Source of the DNA: Ruegeria arenilitoris
GTDB lineage: Bacteria; Pseudomonadota; Alphaproteobacteria; Rhodobacterales; Rhodobacteraceae
Direction: 5' to 3'
Assembly (NCBI RefSeq): GCF_013030265.1
Contig: NZ_WPZQ01000004.1
Coordinates: 186,001 to 250,000, forward strand
Length of the DNA: 64,000 bases
Part shown: one piece after another, positions 55,571-63,909 of the stretch
Layout of the letters: each line of letters begins with the position of its first letter
Position numbering within the stretch: position 1 is the first letter of the stretch
The notes under the pieces: generated by a model
The model's input: only the letters and a program-made list of their open reading frames with translations
What the model was told of the DNA's origin: nothing
Databases searched by the model: none
Translations under genes and position numbers: made by a program

Positions 55571-55918
55571 CTATACAGGTTTTAAATCCTTGGGTGCCAC
55601 GCGTACGCCAATCGCATCCAGTTCAGAGACCAGTTTTGATTGCGGTGCCTTGGTTATTCCGGTTTTGATCTGGTCGAACCGTTGACGCAGGGCTTTTTTC
55701 TCTTCGCCTTTGCAGTCATTCCAGGGGCGACCCTGTAATCCCATGACCAGCACGTAATATCCAATGAAATGGGCTTTTGTCCCTGCTTCCAACAGTCGGG
55801 AATAGGCTTCGTCCGCACCCAGTTCCCGCAATTGCTGGGCAGAGTGAATGCCCGCACGAGTACAAGCCTGTTCAAAGGCTGGGCCAAGGTTGCGGATTGA
55901 GGAAACCGGATCAGACAT
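55571..55918 (-). CDS. TfoX C-terminal-domain protein
   Basis: 115 residues. It resembles the C-terminal helical (helix-hairpin-helix-like) domain of TfoX/Sxy competence regulators: ISSIRNLGPAFEQACTRAGIHSAQQLRELGADEAY and YVLVMGLQGRPWNDCKGEEKKALRQRFDQI. The N-terminal TfoX domain is absent, so the protein is a stand-alone C-terminal module. Regulation of DNA uptake is the known role of the complete protein; for this form the function is unclear. Confidence 0.78.
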   Translation of the reverse strand: MSDPVSSIRNLGPAFEQACTRAGIHSAQQLRELGADEAYSRLLEAGTKAHFIGYYVLVMGLQGRPWNDCKGEEKKALRQRFDQIKTGITKAPQSKLVSELDAIGVRVAPKDLKPV

Positions 55919-56021
55919 GAACCCGTCTTAGCTTGGCCGCTGCGACATGTCACCATGGTCTCATTCTAATAGTTGTTTGCGCAATTTCATTACGCTACGC
56001 CTTGGGGTCAGGGAGACAGCC

Positions 56022-57245
56022 ATGGATGATTTCAGCGCCACACTATCCGTTCGACATTTGGATTTGATGAATCCTCCTGACGGATTTGTGGACGAACCAT
56101 TCCCATTTTATGATGCTCTGCTGTCCGATGCCCCGGTGTTACAGCAACCAGATGGATCGGTCCTGCTGTCACGCCATTCGGATCTGGACCGGATATATCG
56201 CGATACCACCCTGTATTCTTCGGACAAGAAGGCGGCGTTTGGTCCGAAATACGGTATCGGTTCGCCTCTGTTCGAGCATCACACCACTTCTCTGGTTTTC
56301 TCCGATCCGCCTTTACACACCCGGGTCCGAAAGATCATGACATCTGCGCTTACGCCGCGCGCGATCGCCAAGATGGAGCCCGGCCTGATCGACACCGTCG
56401 ATATATTGTTGGATCGGATGGCGGGCAAAGGACATGTGGATCTGATCGAGGATTTTGCCTCAACCATTCCCATTCAGATCATTGGCAATCTGCTTGACGT
56501 TCCAATGGATGAGCGTGACCCGTTGCGCGACTGGTCACTTGCAATTCTGGGCGCTCTCGAACCTTCGTTGACCGAACAGCAAATGGCCACCGGCCATGCG
56601 GCTGTTACTGAGTTCAAGGAATATCTCAGTGATCTGGTTGCCCGCAGGCGAATGAAACCTGGTGACCCGGAGACAGATGTTCTGACCCGTCTGATCCGAG
56701 GGGAAGGGGAAGATGGGCAACTGAGTGAAATCGAGTTGCTACAGAACTGTATCTTCATCCTGAACGCCGGACACGAAACGACTACAAACCTGATTGGTAA
56801 CGGTTTGGCATTGCTTAACGATTACCCGGAGCAGCGTCGGCGATTGTTGGATGATCCCGATCTGATCAACCCAGCGGTTGAAGAGATTCTTCGCTTTCGC
56901 TCGCCAAATCAGTTCGGCAATCGGGAAGCCACTGCCGATATCGAGTTGGATGGTTTGAATATACCGAAAGGAACCAACCTGCATCTCTGTATCGGCGCAG
57001 CAAACCGGGATCCCGCAGTCTTCGATGATCCGAAGAAATTTGACATATCACGTAAGCCCAATCGCCATCTGGCTTTTGCTGGGGGACCACATGTCTGTGT
57101 CGGCCTCACACTGGCGCGGCTTGAAGGGCGCGTTGCGTTGGGGCGGTTCCTACAGAGATATCCGGATTACAGGTTGCTGGATGAGCGCGTGGGAGGAGGA
57201 CGGATCCGGTTTCGAGGCTATTCATCGCTGCCAGCAATCGTGTGA
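56022..57245 (+). CDS. Cytochrome P450
   Basis: 407 residues from ATG at 56022 (AGGGAG 7 nt upstream). It is a soluble bacterial class I P450. The I-helix oxygen-activation motif is AGHETTTN near residue 247, the EXXR pair is in VEEILRF, and the haem cysteine is C359 in FAGGPHVCVG. It needs ferredoxin and ferredoxin reductase, neither of which is adjacent. Substrate unknown. It is a single gene; the 279 bp after it contain no convincing gene. Confidence 0.93.
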   Translation: MDDFSATLSVRHLDLMNPPDGFVDEPFPFYDALLSDAPVLQQPDGSVLLSRHSDLDRIYRDTTLYSSDKKAAFGPKYGIGSPLFEHHTTSLVFSDPPLHTRVRKIMTSALTPRAIAKMEPGLIDTVDILLDRMAGKGHVDLIEDFASTIPIQIIGNLLDVPMDERDPLRDWSLAILGALEPSLTEQQMATGHAAVTEFKEYLSDLVARRRMKPGDPETDVLTRLIRGEGEDGQLSEIELLQNCIFILNAGHETTTNLIGNGLALLNDYPEQRRRLLDDPDLINPAVEEILRFRSPNQFGNREATADIELDGLNIPKGTNLHLCIGAANRDPAVFDDPKKFDISRKPNRHLAFAGGPHVCVGLTLARLEGRVALGRFLQRYPDYRLLDERVGGGRIRFRGYSSLPAIV

Positions 57246-57524
57246 GTTGGTCGTGCGGGCTTGCGGGAACCATGGTGATGACGCTGGGTAAATCGGGGTT
57301 TTCCTTGATGGGTGTTGGGAAAAGCGGTTCCATGATTTTGTGAGGGTCGGATGACCATGACAAGGAAGCTGGAGCCAACTCGGACAAGAATGGAATCTCG
57401 TTTGTGCTGGATGGAAAACTCTGAAGACAATCCAGAGACGCGCCATCGAAGACGGGCCCGGTTTTCAAAGGAGCAGAGATCCGTTGATGGATGAGCATCT
57501 GAGTACTTTGGCGAAGGGCAGGTC

Positions 57525-59042
57525 ATGACGAACATGTCGGGCAGAGTTTTTGTTATTCCCGGGACGTCTGATGCTGGTCAGTTGGGCAAGCTGGAAAAAC
57601 TATCCGTCAAACTTGAGGCAAAAATCTCAGAGAGACCATTCAAACTTCTGGATTGCCATGATCAGTCGCTGCGTACCTCTGGACGGCTTCTGATCGAAAC
57701 CAGTGGCTTGCTGCATCTGGTTCAGCGAGATGTCGGCGTTATTTCGCAAAAGGCCAAAGGGAATGGTAAGTTTACTCAGGAATTACCCGAAGGTCCTGTG
57801 CGCAGTGCATTGGCTAAATTCCCCAAATTACGAGCGTTAACAGTTCTGGGCGATGGTCGGGTAGAAACCCGCTCGCTCTCGGTATTGGATGAACTCCAAA
57901 AAACGCAAGTGCGTGGAACCGTTATGGCGCTCACCAGTACACAAGGTGCCGCTACGATCGTTTGGTTGCACCATCTGCGCGGATACGACCGGGCATACAG
58001 CAAAACCTGTGCGGCGATGTCAGAGCTTGGCCACGCTGATCGCGGTCTTGAACCACTGTTTCAGACACTTTTCCCTGATCTTGAGCGATATCAGGCCAAA
58101 CCGCATATCCCGCTGGGCCACGAAGAACACGCAATTGAAGCGGCTGGCGATATCATTCGGACCTTCCTGCACGTTGCCCGGCAGAACGAAGAAGGGGTTA
58201 TCGCGGATATCGACACTGAATTTCTGCATGATTACCGCGTCTCACTACGACGAATTCGGTCAGTACTCAGCTTGTTCAAAGGTGTATTCTCAGAAGAGCA
58301 GACCGCAGAGTTGAAACGCACGTTTTCTGATCTGATGGCACCTACCGGTCGCTTGCGCGATCTGGATGTATATCTTCTGGATAAAGAGATTTATTTCAGC
58401 ATGTTGCCGACCTCTCTTCACGTCGGTGTGCAGAAGATGATGGATCAGTTTGAGCGAGAGCGAACCCAGGAACTATCACGCTTGTCCCGCAGGTTTCGAA
58501 GCAAATCTTATGTCGAAACGATGGATGCGCTAGCTGAGCAGTTTCAGGGTCTTTCTGATCTGCAGGCTGGTCCGAATGCAGACCGTGGTGCCTACGAATA
58601 TGCATGTGCTCTGATCTGGAAACGGTATCGCAAGGTCTGCAAACTTGCCCGCAGCATTACCGCCGATACCCCGGACGAAGCAGTTCATGAACTGCGCATC
58701 GATTGTAAAAAGCTACGTTATCTGATGGAGTTTTTTGCGCCTTTGTTTGATGCGAGAGCTTTCAAAACGATCATCAAGCCATTGAAAAAGCTTCAGGATA
58801 ATCTCGGGCTCTTCAATGACTATTCTGTGCAGCAAGAAGCTTTGTTGGAATTCGCCGATCAAAGAAGCAACGCAACCGCACGGATAGATGCCGAATTGGG
58901 GATGGCCGTTGGCGGGCTGATTGCAGGGTTGGACCAAAGGCAAAAAGCTGAACGTGACCGCGTGATTTCGAATTTCGAACACTTTGACGGACCGCAAATT
59001 CGAGACCTGTTCCGCAGTTTGTTTCATGCGTCGGGGGATTAA
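57525..59042 (+). CDS. CHAD domain protein with degenerate CYTH-like N-terminus
   Basis: 505 residues, no signal peptide or membrane helix. Residues ~200-495 are a CHAD domain (conserved-histidine alpha-helical), with the conserved His/Arg helices EFLHDYRVSLRRIRSVLSLF and AVHELRIDCKKLRYLMEFF and many basic residues facing a central channel. CHAD proteins are known to bind polyphosphate. Residues ~30-160 (KLLDCHDQSLRTSGRLLIE, LRALTVLGDGRVETRSL) follow the CYTH strand pattern but lack the acidic and basic catalytic residues. It begins a three-gene operon, 3 bp upstream of parA. AGGGCAGG precedes the start. Confidence 0.88.
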   Translation: MTNMSGRVFVIPGTSDAGQLGKLEKLSVKLEAKISERPFKLLDCHDQSLRTSGRLLIETSGLLHLVQRDVGVISQKAKGNGKFTQELPEGPVRSALAKFPKLRALTVLGDGRVETRSLSVLDELQKTQVRGTVMALTSTQGAATIVWLHHLRGYDRAYSKTCAAMSELGHADRGLEPLFQTLFPDLERYQAKPHIPLGHEEHAIEAAGDIIRTFLHVARQNEEGVIADIDTEFLHDYRVSLRRIRSVLSLFKGVFSEEQTAELKRTFSDLMAPTGRLRDLDVYLLDKEIYFSMLPTSLHVGVQKMMDQFERERTQELSRLSRRFRSKSYVETMDALAEQFQGLSDLQAGPNADRGAYEYACALIWKRYRKVCKLARSITADTPDEAVHELRIDCKKLRYLMEFFAPLFDARAFKTIIKPLKKLQDNLGLFNDYSVQQEALLEFADQRSNATARIDAELGMAVGGLIAGLDQRQKAERDRVISNFEHFDGPQIRDLFRSLFHASGD

Positions 59043-59045
59043 GGA

Positions 59046-59801
59046 ATGAAGATCATTGCCTGCTACAGCAACAAGGGCGGTGTCGGCAAAACCGCCACTT
59101 CGGTCAATTTGGCCTACGAGTTTGCGCAAGCCGGGCAACGCGTGTTGTTGTGCGATTTGGATCCGCAGGGGGCCTCGGGGTTCTACTTACGGATCAAGCC
59201 ATCGAAAAAGCTGACTGAGGCACGGTTCTTCGAGGATGTGAAACGCTTTACCAAAGCGATCCGGGCAAGTGATTTTGAAGGTTTGGACGTACTTCCAGCC
59301 AATCTAACGTTTCGTGATTTCGACGTGTTTCTGTCCCGAATGCGGAACAAACGATCACGGTTGAAGAAGGCTCTGCAATCAGTTGGTGGCGATTATGATG
59401 TGATCGTTCTGGATTGTCCTCCGAACTTCTCGACACTGTCTGAGAACATTTTCAAGGCTGCGGATATGATCGTTGTGCCGGTTATCCCCAGTACTCTTTC
59501 AGAGCGTACATTCGAACAGTTGGTTGGATTCTTTGATGAAAACCGGTTGCCTAAAAAGAAGCTACGCGCGTTTTTCTCAATGGTCCAACGACGCAAAACC
59601 ATGCATCTGGACACGATGAAGGCTATGCGAAAACTCTATCGAAAGAGATTCCTAAAAACCTGCGTGCCGTTTGCTGCAGATATTGAGCGGATGGGGCAGT
59701 ACCGGGCTCCGGTGTGCACATTTGCCGGGCGCAGTCCTGCAGCGAAGGCCTACAGATCGCTGTTCAACGAACTCGAGAATGGATTGGTGTCTGCCAAATG
59801 A
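59046..59801 (+). CDS. ParA-family ATPase
   Basis: 251 residues. It has the deviant Walker A of ParA/MinD proteins (SNKGGVGKTATSVNL, with both lysines), Walker A' DLDPQGAS, and Walker B VIVLDCPPNFSTLSENIF. Such ATPases dimerise with ATP, coat the nucleoid or membrane and position cargo. There is no helix-turn-helix and no parB nearby, so it is not a plasmid or chromosome partition set. It lies 3 bp after the CHAD gene and overlaps the CYTH gene by 4 bp (ATGA). The natural cargo would be bound through the CHAD protein. The basic C-terminal third could contact DNA. Confidence 0.92.
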   Translation: MKIIACYSNKGGVGKTATSVNLAYEFAQAGQRVLLCDLDPQGASGFYLRIKPSKKLTEARFFEDVKRFTKAIRASDFEGLDVLPANLTFRDFDVFLSRMRNKRSRLKKALQSVGGDYDVIVLDCPPNFSTLSENIFKAADMIVVPVIPSTLSERTFEQLVGFFDENRLPKKKLRAFFSMVQRRKTMHLDTMKAMRKLYRKRFLKTCVPFAADIERMGQYRAPVCTFAGRSPAAKAYRSLFNELENGLVSAK

Positions 59802-60265
59802 GCAAGGAAATCGAACGCAAATTCCTCGTATCTGAATTGCCAGATTTGAACGAGGCCAAGAAAGCAGTTGTGAGGCAAGGTTACCTGACTGCGCCCGAGG
59901 ATTCGACAGAGCTGCGCCTGCGCCAAAAGAACGACAGCTTTTTTCTAACCCTCAAAGGCAGTGGTGGCTTGGTTCGTGTCGAGCGTGAAGCCGAAATCTC
60001 GGAACAGCAATTTGGGACGTTTTGGCCCGAGACTGAGGGGCGTCGGGTCGAGAAGGAGCGTTTCACGGGCAGACTGCCCGGTGGTCTGAGCTTTGAACTA
60101 GATGTGTTTCAGGGAGATCTGTCACCGCTGCGCTTGGTTGAAGTCGAGTTTGCCTCGGAAACTGAGGCGCATGAATTTGTTCCGCCCGAGTGGTTCGGCG
60201 AGGATGTCACCGAAGACAAACGCTATAAGAACAAAAACATGGCGATCAATGGTATCCCTTCCTAG
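59798..60265 (+). CDS. CYTH domain protein (triphosphate tunnel enzyme)
   Basis: 155 residues from ATG at 59798, which overlaps the parA stop. It carries the canonical EIERKFLV signature, TELRLRQKNDSFFLTLKG, RVEREAEIS and LRLVEVEFASETEA, so the acidic and basic residues of the tunnel are intact. CYTH enzymes hydrolyse or bind triphosphates and inorganic tri- or polyphosphate; adenylate cyclase activity is the other family option. In this operon with a CHAD protein, inorganic tri/polyphosphate is the likely ligand. It ends sharing a CTAG with the convergent histidine kinase gene (4-bp overlap). Confidence 0.92.
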   Translation: MSKEIERKFLVSELPDLNEAKKAVVRQGYLTAPEDSTELRLRQKNDSFFLTLKGSGGLVRVEREAEISEQQFGTFWPETEGRRVEKERFTGRLPGGLSFELDVFQGDLSPLRLVEVEFASETEAHEFVPPEWFGEDVTEDKRYKNKNMAINGIPS

Positions 60266-61632
60266 GATCGCCGTGCCAGCTTCAAAGTTGTTTCCAAGCC
60301 CGGATCCCGGTTGCGTGCAAGGAATGTTCCTCCATGCATGTGGGAAATCGCAGCGACCAGCGCCAGACCAAGGCCTGAATTGCGCTCGGTTCGTGCCGGG
60401 TCAAGCGTGACAAAGGGCAACTGCAGTCGGGCCAGATCAGCCTCTGGCACGCCGGGGCCACGATCACGCACGCTAAGCAGTGCAAAGGGTCCTTCCTGAC
60501 CAATTTCAATTGTAATCGCAGTACCTTGCGGGGCATAACGCATAGCGTTTTCTAGCAGGTTTGAAAGCGCCTGTGACAGCAAAGGCCGATGCCCCTGGAT
60601 AGGTTTCGCTGTGCCTGTGACTTCAAGCTCGATACCCTGATCAGCAGCGACCGGCTCGTAGAGTTCAACAACATCACCAACGAGCTGCTGCAGATCAACC
60701 TGTTCGAACTGCTCACGCCCGAGGCCTGCTTCGGCACGTGAAATATCAGTCAACTGGCTGAGTACTTTCAATACATGGTCGATTTCTCCGGTTGCCCGGG
60801 CAACGTCGATTTCTCGGTCCAGATCGGACTTTTCGGGATCGCACAGTGTTTCCACTCGTTGCCGCAATCTGGACAGGGGTGAGCGCAAGTCATGTGCAAT
60901 CGAATTTGAGGTCGTCCGAAGGTTGCTGACCAACTCCTCTATCCGATCCAGCATGTTGTTCAGAGTGCCCGCGACCTGATCGAACTCGTCACCGGAGCCT
61001 CGTTGTTGCATCCGCTGAGTGAGGTCGCCCGAAACGATATGATCCGCAGTATCTGCAATGTCCTTGAGGCGCGAGAAAACCAGTCGGGTCAGCAGCCAGC
61101 CGGTCAACATGCTTAAGGCTAATGCAATGGCCAGCGCCAGGGCGACCGAGTGGAATAGAACCCGGTCGAATTGTTGACGGGCGAGGGCATCGCGACCAAC
61201 CAACAGCCGCTCACCACCTGGCAATCTGATCGATGCGGCAGATATCGGGACATATTGTTCGTCTTCGGCCTTTCGAAGCTCAAGATCGACCCAACCGCTA
61301 CCTGCTGCGATCCCTTCCGGCCACTGCCGCAGATTGCCCGCCAGTTTGGTTCCGAAACGATCCGTCAGCAGATAAAGCGCGTCACGTTCGGACGCAGATG
61401 GAATGCGCCGCTCAATGGCATTCATAAGCCCAAGCAATCCGCGTCTTTCGTATTCATCTGCAAGGCCGGTGAGTTCAGCGGACACAACTGAGCGCGTTTC
61501 ACCTTCGATGGTCCGGTTGGCCGTGACATAAACCAATGCCAGCACAGCGGCAGTCAGCATGGTGCTGAGCACCATGCTTGCCAGAACCAACCGCGTTCGA
61601 GAATTGTTGAACGACAGTCGTAGGTTAGCCAT
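60262..61632 (-). CDS. Two-component sensor histidine kinase
   Basis: 456 residues from ATG at 61630-61632, which overlaps the regulator gene by 8 bp. It has two membrane helices (residues ~15-40 and ~160-185) around a ~120-residue periplasmic domain, a HAMP linker (~185-240), HisKA with the phosphorylated His in SIAHDLRSPLSRLRQ, and HATPase with NLLENAMRYA, DRGPGVP and NSGLGLAL. It should phosphorylate the OmpR-type regulator encoded just upstream. The DegP-type protease next to them suggests an envelope stimulus; the signal is unknown. Confidence 0.93.
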   Translation of the reverse strand: MANLRLSFNNSRTRLVLASMVLSTMLTAAVLALVYVTANRTIEGETRSVVSAELTGLADEYERRGLLGLMNAIERRIPSASERDALYLLTDRFGTKLAGNLRQWPEGIAAGSGWVDLELRKAEDEQYVPISAASIRLPGGERLLVGRDALARQQFDRVLFHSVALALAIALALSMLTGWLLTRLVFSRLKDIADTADHIVSGDLTQRMQQRGSGDEFDQVAGTLNNMLDRIEELVSNLRTTSNSIAHDLRSPLSRLRQRVETLCDPEKSDLDREIDVARATGEIDHVLKVLSQLTDISRAEAGLGREQFEQVDLQQLVGDVVELYEPVAADQGIELEVTGTAKPIQGHRPLLSQALSNLLENAMRYAPQGTAITIEIGQEGPFALLSVRDRGPGVPEADLARLQLPFVTLDPARTERNSGLGLALVAAISHMHGGTFLARNRDPGLETTLKLARRS

Positions 61633-62305
61633 CAGATACCATGTATCCGGCACCGCGTACGGTTTCGATCAAGGGTTCTGCACCCCCTTCATCAAGCTGC
61701 CTGCGTAGCTTGGAAATATGTACATCGACAACATTGGTATTGGGATCGAAATGGTAGTCCCAGACGCCTTCAAGCAACATGGTGCGTGAGATTACTCGGT
61801 TTTTGCGACGCAGGAAAAACTCAAGGATCTGAAACTCGCGCGGTGTCAGCGTAATGTCGCGACCGCCACGTGTTACTTTGCGGGTCAGCAGATCCATTTC
61901 GAGGTCCTTGCAGGTCAGGGTAGGGGTCTCCTCTGATTCCTGTGGTCGCCTTAACAGCGCCTCGATCCGCGCGTGTAATTCCTGAAACGAAAAGGGCTTG
62001 ACCAGATAGTCATCTGCACCACCGCGCAGGCCTTTGACCCGCTCATCGACCGCACTCATCGCGGTCAGCATCAGCACAGGAGTGTTCAGACCCGCGGCCC
62101 GCATGGACTTGATCATCGACAGGCCGTCCAGTCCGGGCAGCATCCGGTCCAGTACGACTGCATCGAAACCGCCATCCGTCGCATGGTACAGACCTTCGCG
62201 GCCATCGGCTGCGGTTTCGACAACGTAACCTTCTTCGCCAAACCCTTTGGCAATGAAGTCGCGTGTGTCGGTATCATCTTCGACGATCAGGAGGCGTCTG
62301 CTCAT
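61625..62305 (-). CDS. OmpR-family response regulator
   Basis: 226 residues from ATG at 62303-62305 (AAGGAAA upstream). Receiver domain: acidic pair in IVEDDTDT, phosphoacceptor D53 in VVLDRMLPG, and a conserved Lys in DDYLVKPFSF. The C-terminal winged helix-turn-helix (TLTPREFQILEFFLRRKNRVISRTMLLEGVW) is of the OmpR/PhoB type. It overlaps the kinase gene by 8 bp and follows the degP-type gene, which is separated by a terminator. Likely target: genes of envelope stress, including degP. Confidence 0.95.
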   Translation of the reverse strand: MSRRLLIVEDDTDTRDFIAKGFGEEGYVVETAADGREGLYHATDGGFDAVVLDRMLPGLDGLSMIKSMRAAGLNTPVLMLTAMSAVDERVKGLRGGADDYLVKPFSFQELHARIEALLRRPQESEETPTLTCKDLEMDLLTRKVTRGGRDITLTPREFQILEFFLRRKNRVISRTMLLEGVWDYHFDPNTNVVDVHISKLRRQLDEGGAEPLIETVRGAGYMVSDG

Positions 62306-62350
62306 TGTAGGGTTTCCTTTCAATCACGATATAAGCACGGATATAGATTT

Positions 62351-62385
62351 AAAAAAACATGCCGGGTGCGGTTTACGCACCCGGC
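62351..62385 (-). terminator. Rho-independent terminator after the DegP-type gene
   Basis: A perfect 10-bp stem (GCCGGGTGCG with CGCACCCGGC, 5-nt loop, 62361-62385) is followed on the minus strand by AT-GTTTTTTT. It lies between the DegP-type gene and the response regulator gene, so the regulator and kinase probably have their own promoter or are read by partial read-through. Confidence 0.88.
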
Positions 62386-62472
62386 CGTCCCGACAGCACG
62401 TGGACAAATCGTGTCAGCCAGGAATAGCGCGTGCCAGATATCCCCATCATGTGGCTCGCGCAGGGTTTCAGA

Positions 62473-63909
62473 TCAGGCAATCTCGACCGCAACGAAAATC
62501 TGATTTCCACCACGATTAATCAGCACCAGAGCCGGATCCGTTTTCTCGCTTTCCAGCGCAGCTTTCAGATCATCCGGTGTCACGGTCTCCAGTTCCCCCA
62601 GTTTGACGATCACATCGCCACGCTGCAGGCCTGCTTTGGCGGCAGGGCTATCCGGTTTCAATCCAGTCACGACGACGCCATCAACGTTCTCACCAACGCC
62701 CATTTCGGCGCGCGCGGTCTCAGTCAACGGTGCGACCGTCACGCCTAGCGACGTACCGGCGACCTTGTCATCTACAGTGACATCTGCCTCGGCTGAGGCC
62801 GCCTGATGCTGACCGATGGTCAGTTCAAGCTGCTCTTCCTGGCCGTTGCGCAGGACGGTGATCACGCTATCAGTGCCCACTTTGGTCGTGCCGACCAAGA
62901 TTGGCAGATCGCTACTGGAATCAACGGCTTCGTCGTTGAATGTCAGGATCACGTCACCTTGCTGCAGAACACCGTCCGCTGGGCTACCGCTGACAATGTC
63001 TGACACGAGCGCGCCGGTTGCAGTATCGATACCCATAGCCGCAGCCAGTTCGGGGCTGACGTTCTGGATCGATACACCCAGCCAGCCTCGGCTGACCTGA
63101 CCATCATCGCGCAAGTCGGCGGTGATGTGATCGACGATATTCGAGGTTACGGCAAAGCCGAGGCCCACGGATCCGCCGCTTGGCGAGTAGATCGCTGAGT
63201 TTACGCCAACAACCTCACCTTCCATGTTGAAAAGCGGGCCACCCGAGTTGCCTTTGTTGATGGCGGCATCGGTTTGGATAAACTCGGCATAAGGGCCTTC
63301 GGAAATGTTGCGACCCTTGGCCGATACAATACCAGTTGTGACTGTAGCGTTCAGGCCAAAAGGGTTACCGATTGCGACAACATCTTCGCCCACGCGAATA
63401 ACGTCGCTGTCACCCAGTTTCACCGGCTGCAGTGCTTCGCCGGCGTCAATCTTGAGCACGGCGATATCAGTCAGCGGGTCGGTGCCGACGATTTCGGCCT
63501 CGAACGAACGATCGTCGCTGAGACGAACCGTGATGGTGCTGGCGTTATCTACGACGTGGTGGTTGGTGACGATATAACCGTCTTCATCGAGAACAAAGCC
63601 CGAGCCCAGACCTTGGCTTGGGCCACGGTCAGGCATCTTGAAGCCTTCTGGCCCACCAAAGCGTTTGAAGAACTCACCGAAAGGGTGGCCTTCGAAATCG
63701 AATTCCTGTCCCTGAGCCGGGACGGGGGCAGCGTCCTGTACTGCGACGATGGTCACGACCGAAGGCGATACGGTTTCGACCAGATCGGCCAGAGCTTCGT
63801 CTGCCAATGAAGGTATTGCTGTCCCGGCAAGCAAAGCTGCGCCCAGTGCACTGGCACCGATCCAGTTTGTTGTACGAGGATAAAGGCGAGAGGATTTGCG
63901 AATGCTCAT
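62473..63909 (-). CDS. degP: DegP/HtrA-type (Do) periplasmic serine protease
   Basis: 478 residues from ATG at 63907-63909 (AGGAGA about 11 nt upstream; an in-frame start 30 codons earlier has no such support). A signal peptide covers ~1-36 (ending PSLADE). The trypsin-like domain carries the triad His118 (TNHHVV), Asp148 (LTDIAV) and Ser222 (KGNSGGP). Two PDZ domains follow (~280-365 and ~380-475). It degrades or refolds misfolded periplasmic proteins. It neighbours an OmpR-type two-component system that may control it. Confidence 0.94.
   Translation of the reverse strand: MSIRKSSRLYPRTTNWIGASALGAALLAGTAIPSLADEALADLVETVSPSVVTIVAVQDAAPVPAQGQEFDFEGHPFGEFFKRFGGPEGFKMPDRGPSQGLGSGFVLDEDGYIVTNHHVVDNASTITVRLSDDRSFEAEIVGTDPLTDIAVLKIDAGEALQPVKLGDSDVIRVGEDVVAIGNPFGLNATVTTGIVSAKGRNISEGPYAEFIQTDAAINKGNSGGPLFNMEGEVVGVNSAIYSPSGGSVGLGFAVTSNIVDHITADLRDDGQVSRGWLGVSIQNVSPELAAAMGIDTATGALVSDIVSGSPADGVLQQGDVILTFNDEAVDSSSDLPILVGTTKVGTDSVITVLRNGQEEQLELTIGQHQAASAEADVTVDDKVAGTSLGVTVAPLTETARAEMGVGENVDGVVVTGLKPDSPAAKAGLQRGDVIVKLGELETVTPDDLKAALESEKTDPALVLINRGGNQIFVAVEIA

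Noticed and set aside
57106-57498. Minus-strand open frame of about 130 codons overlapping the P450 end and the gap after it
   Set aside because: It has no homology I recognise and its composition is atypical. It overlaps the P450 haem-domain coding region, so it is most likely chance.
57347-57504. Possible small basic protein of about 46 codons after the P450 gene
   Set aside because: There is a GAGGG near a start codon, but the protein is low in complexity, unrecognised, and lies in the leader of the CHAD operon. Not enough support.
59046-59801. Plasmid or chromosome partition locus
   Set aside because: The ParA gene has no parB, parS-like repeats, repA or origin around it, and its partners are CHAD and CYTH proteins.
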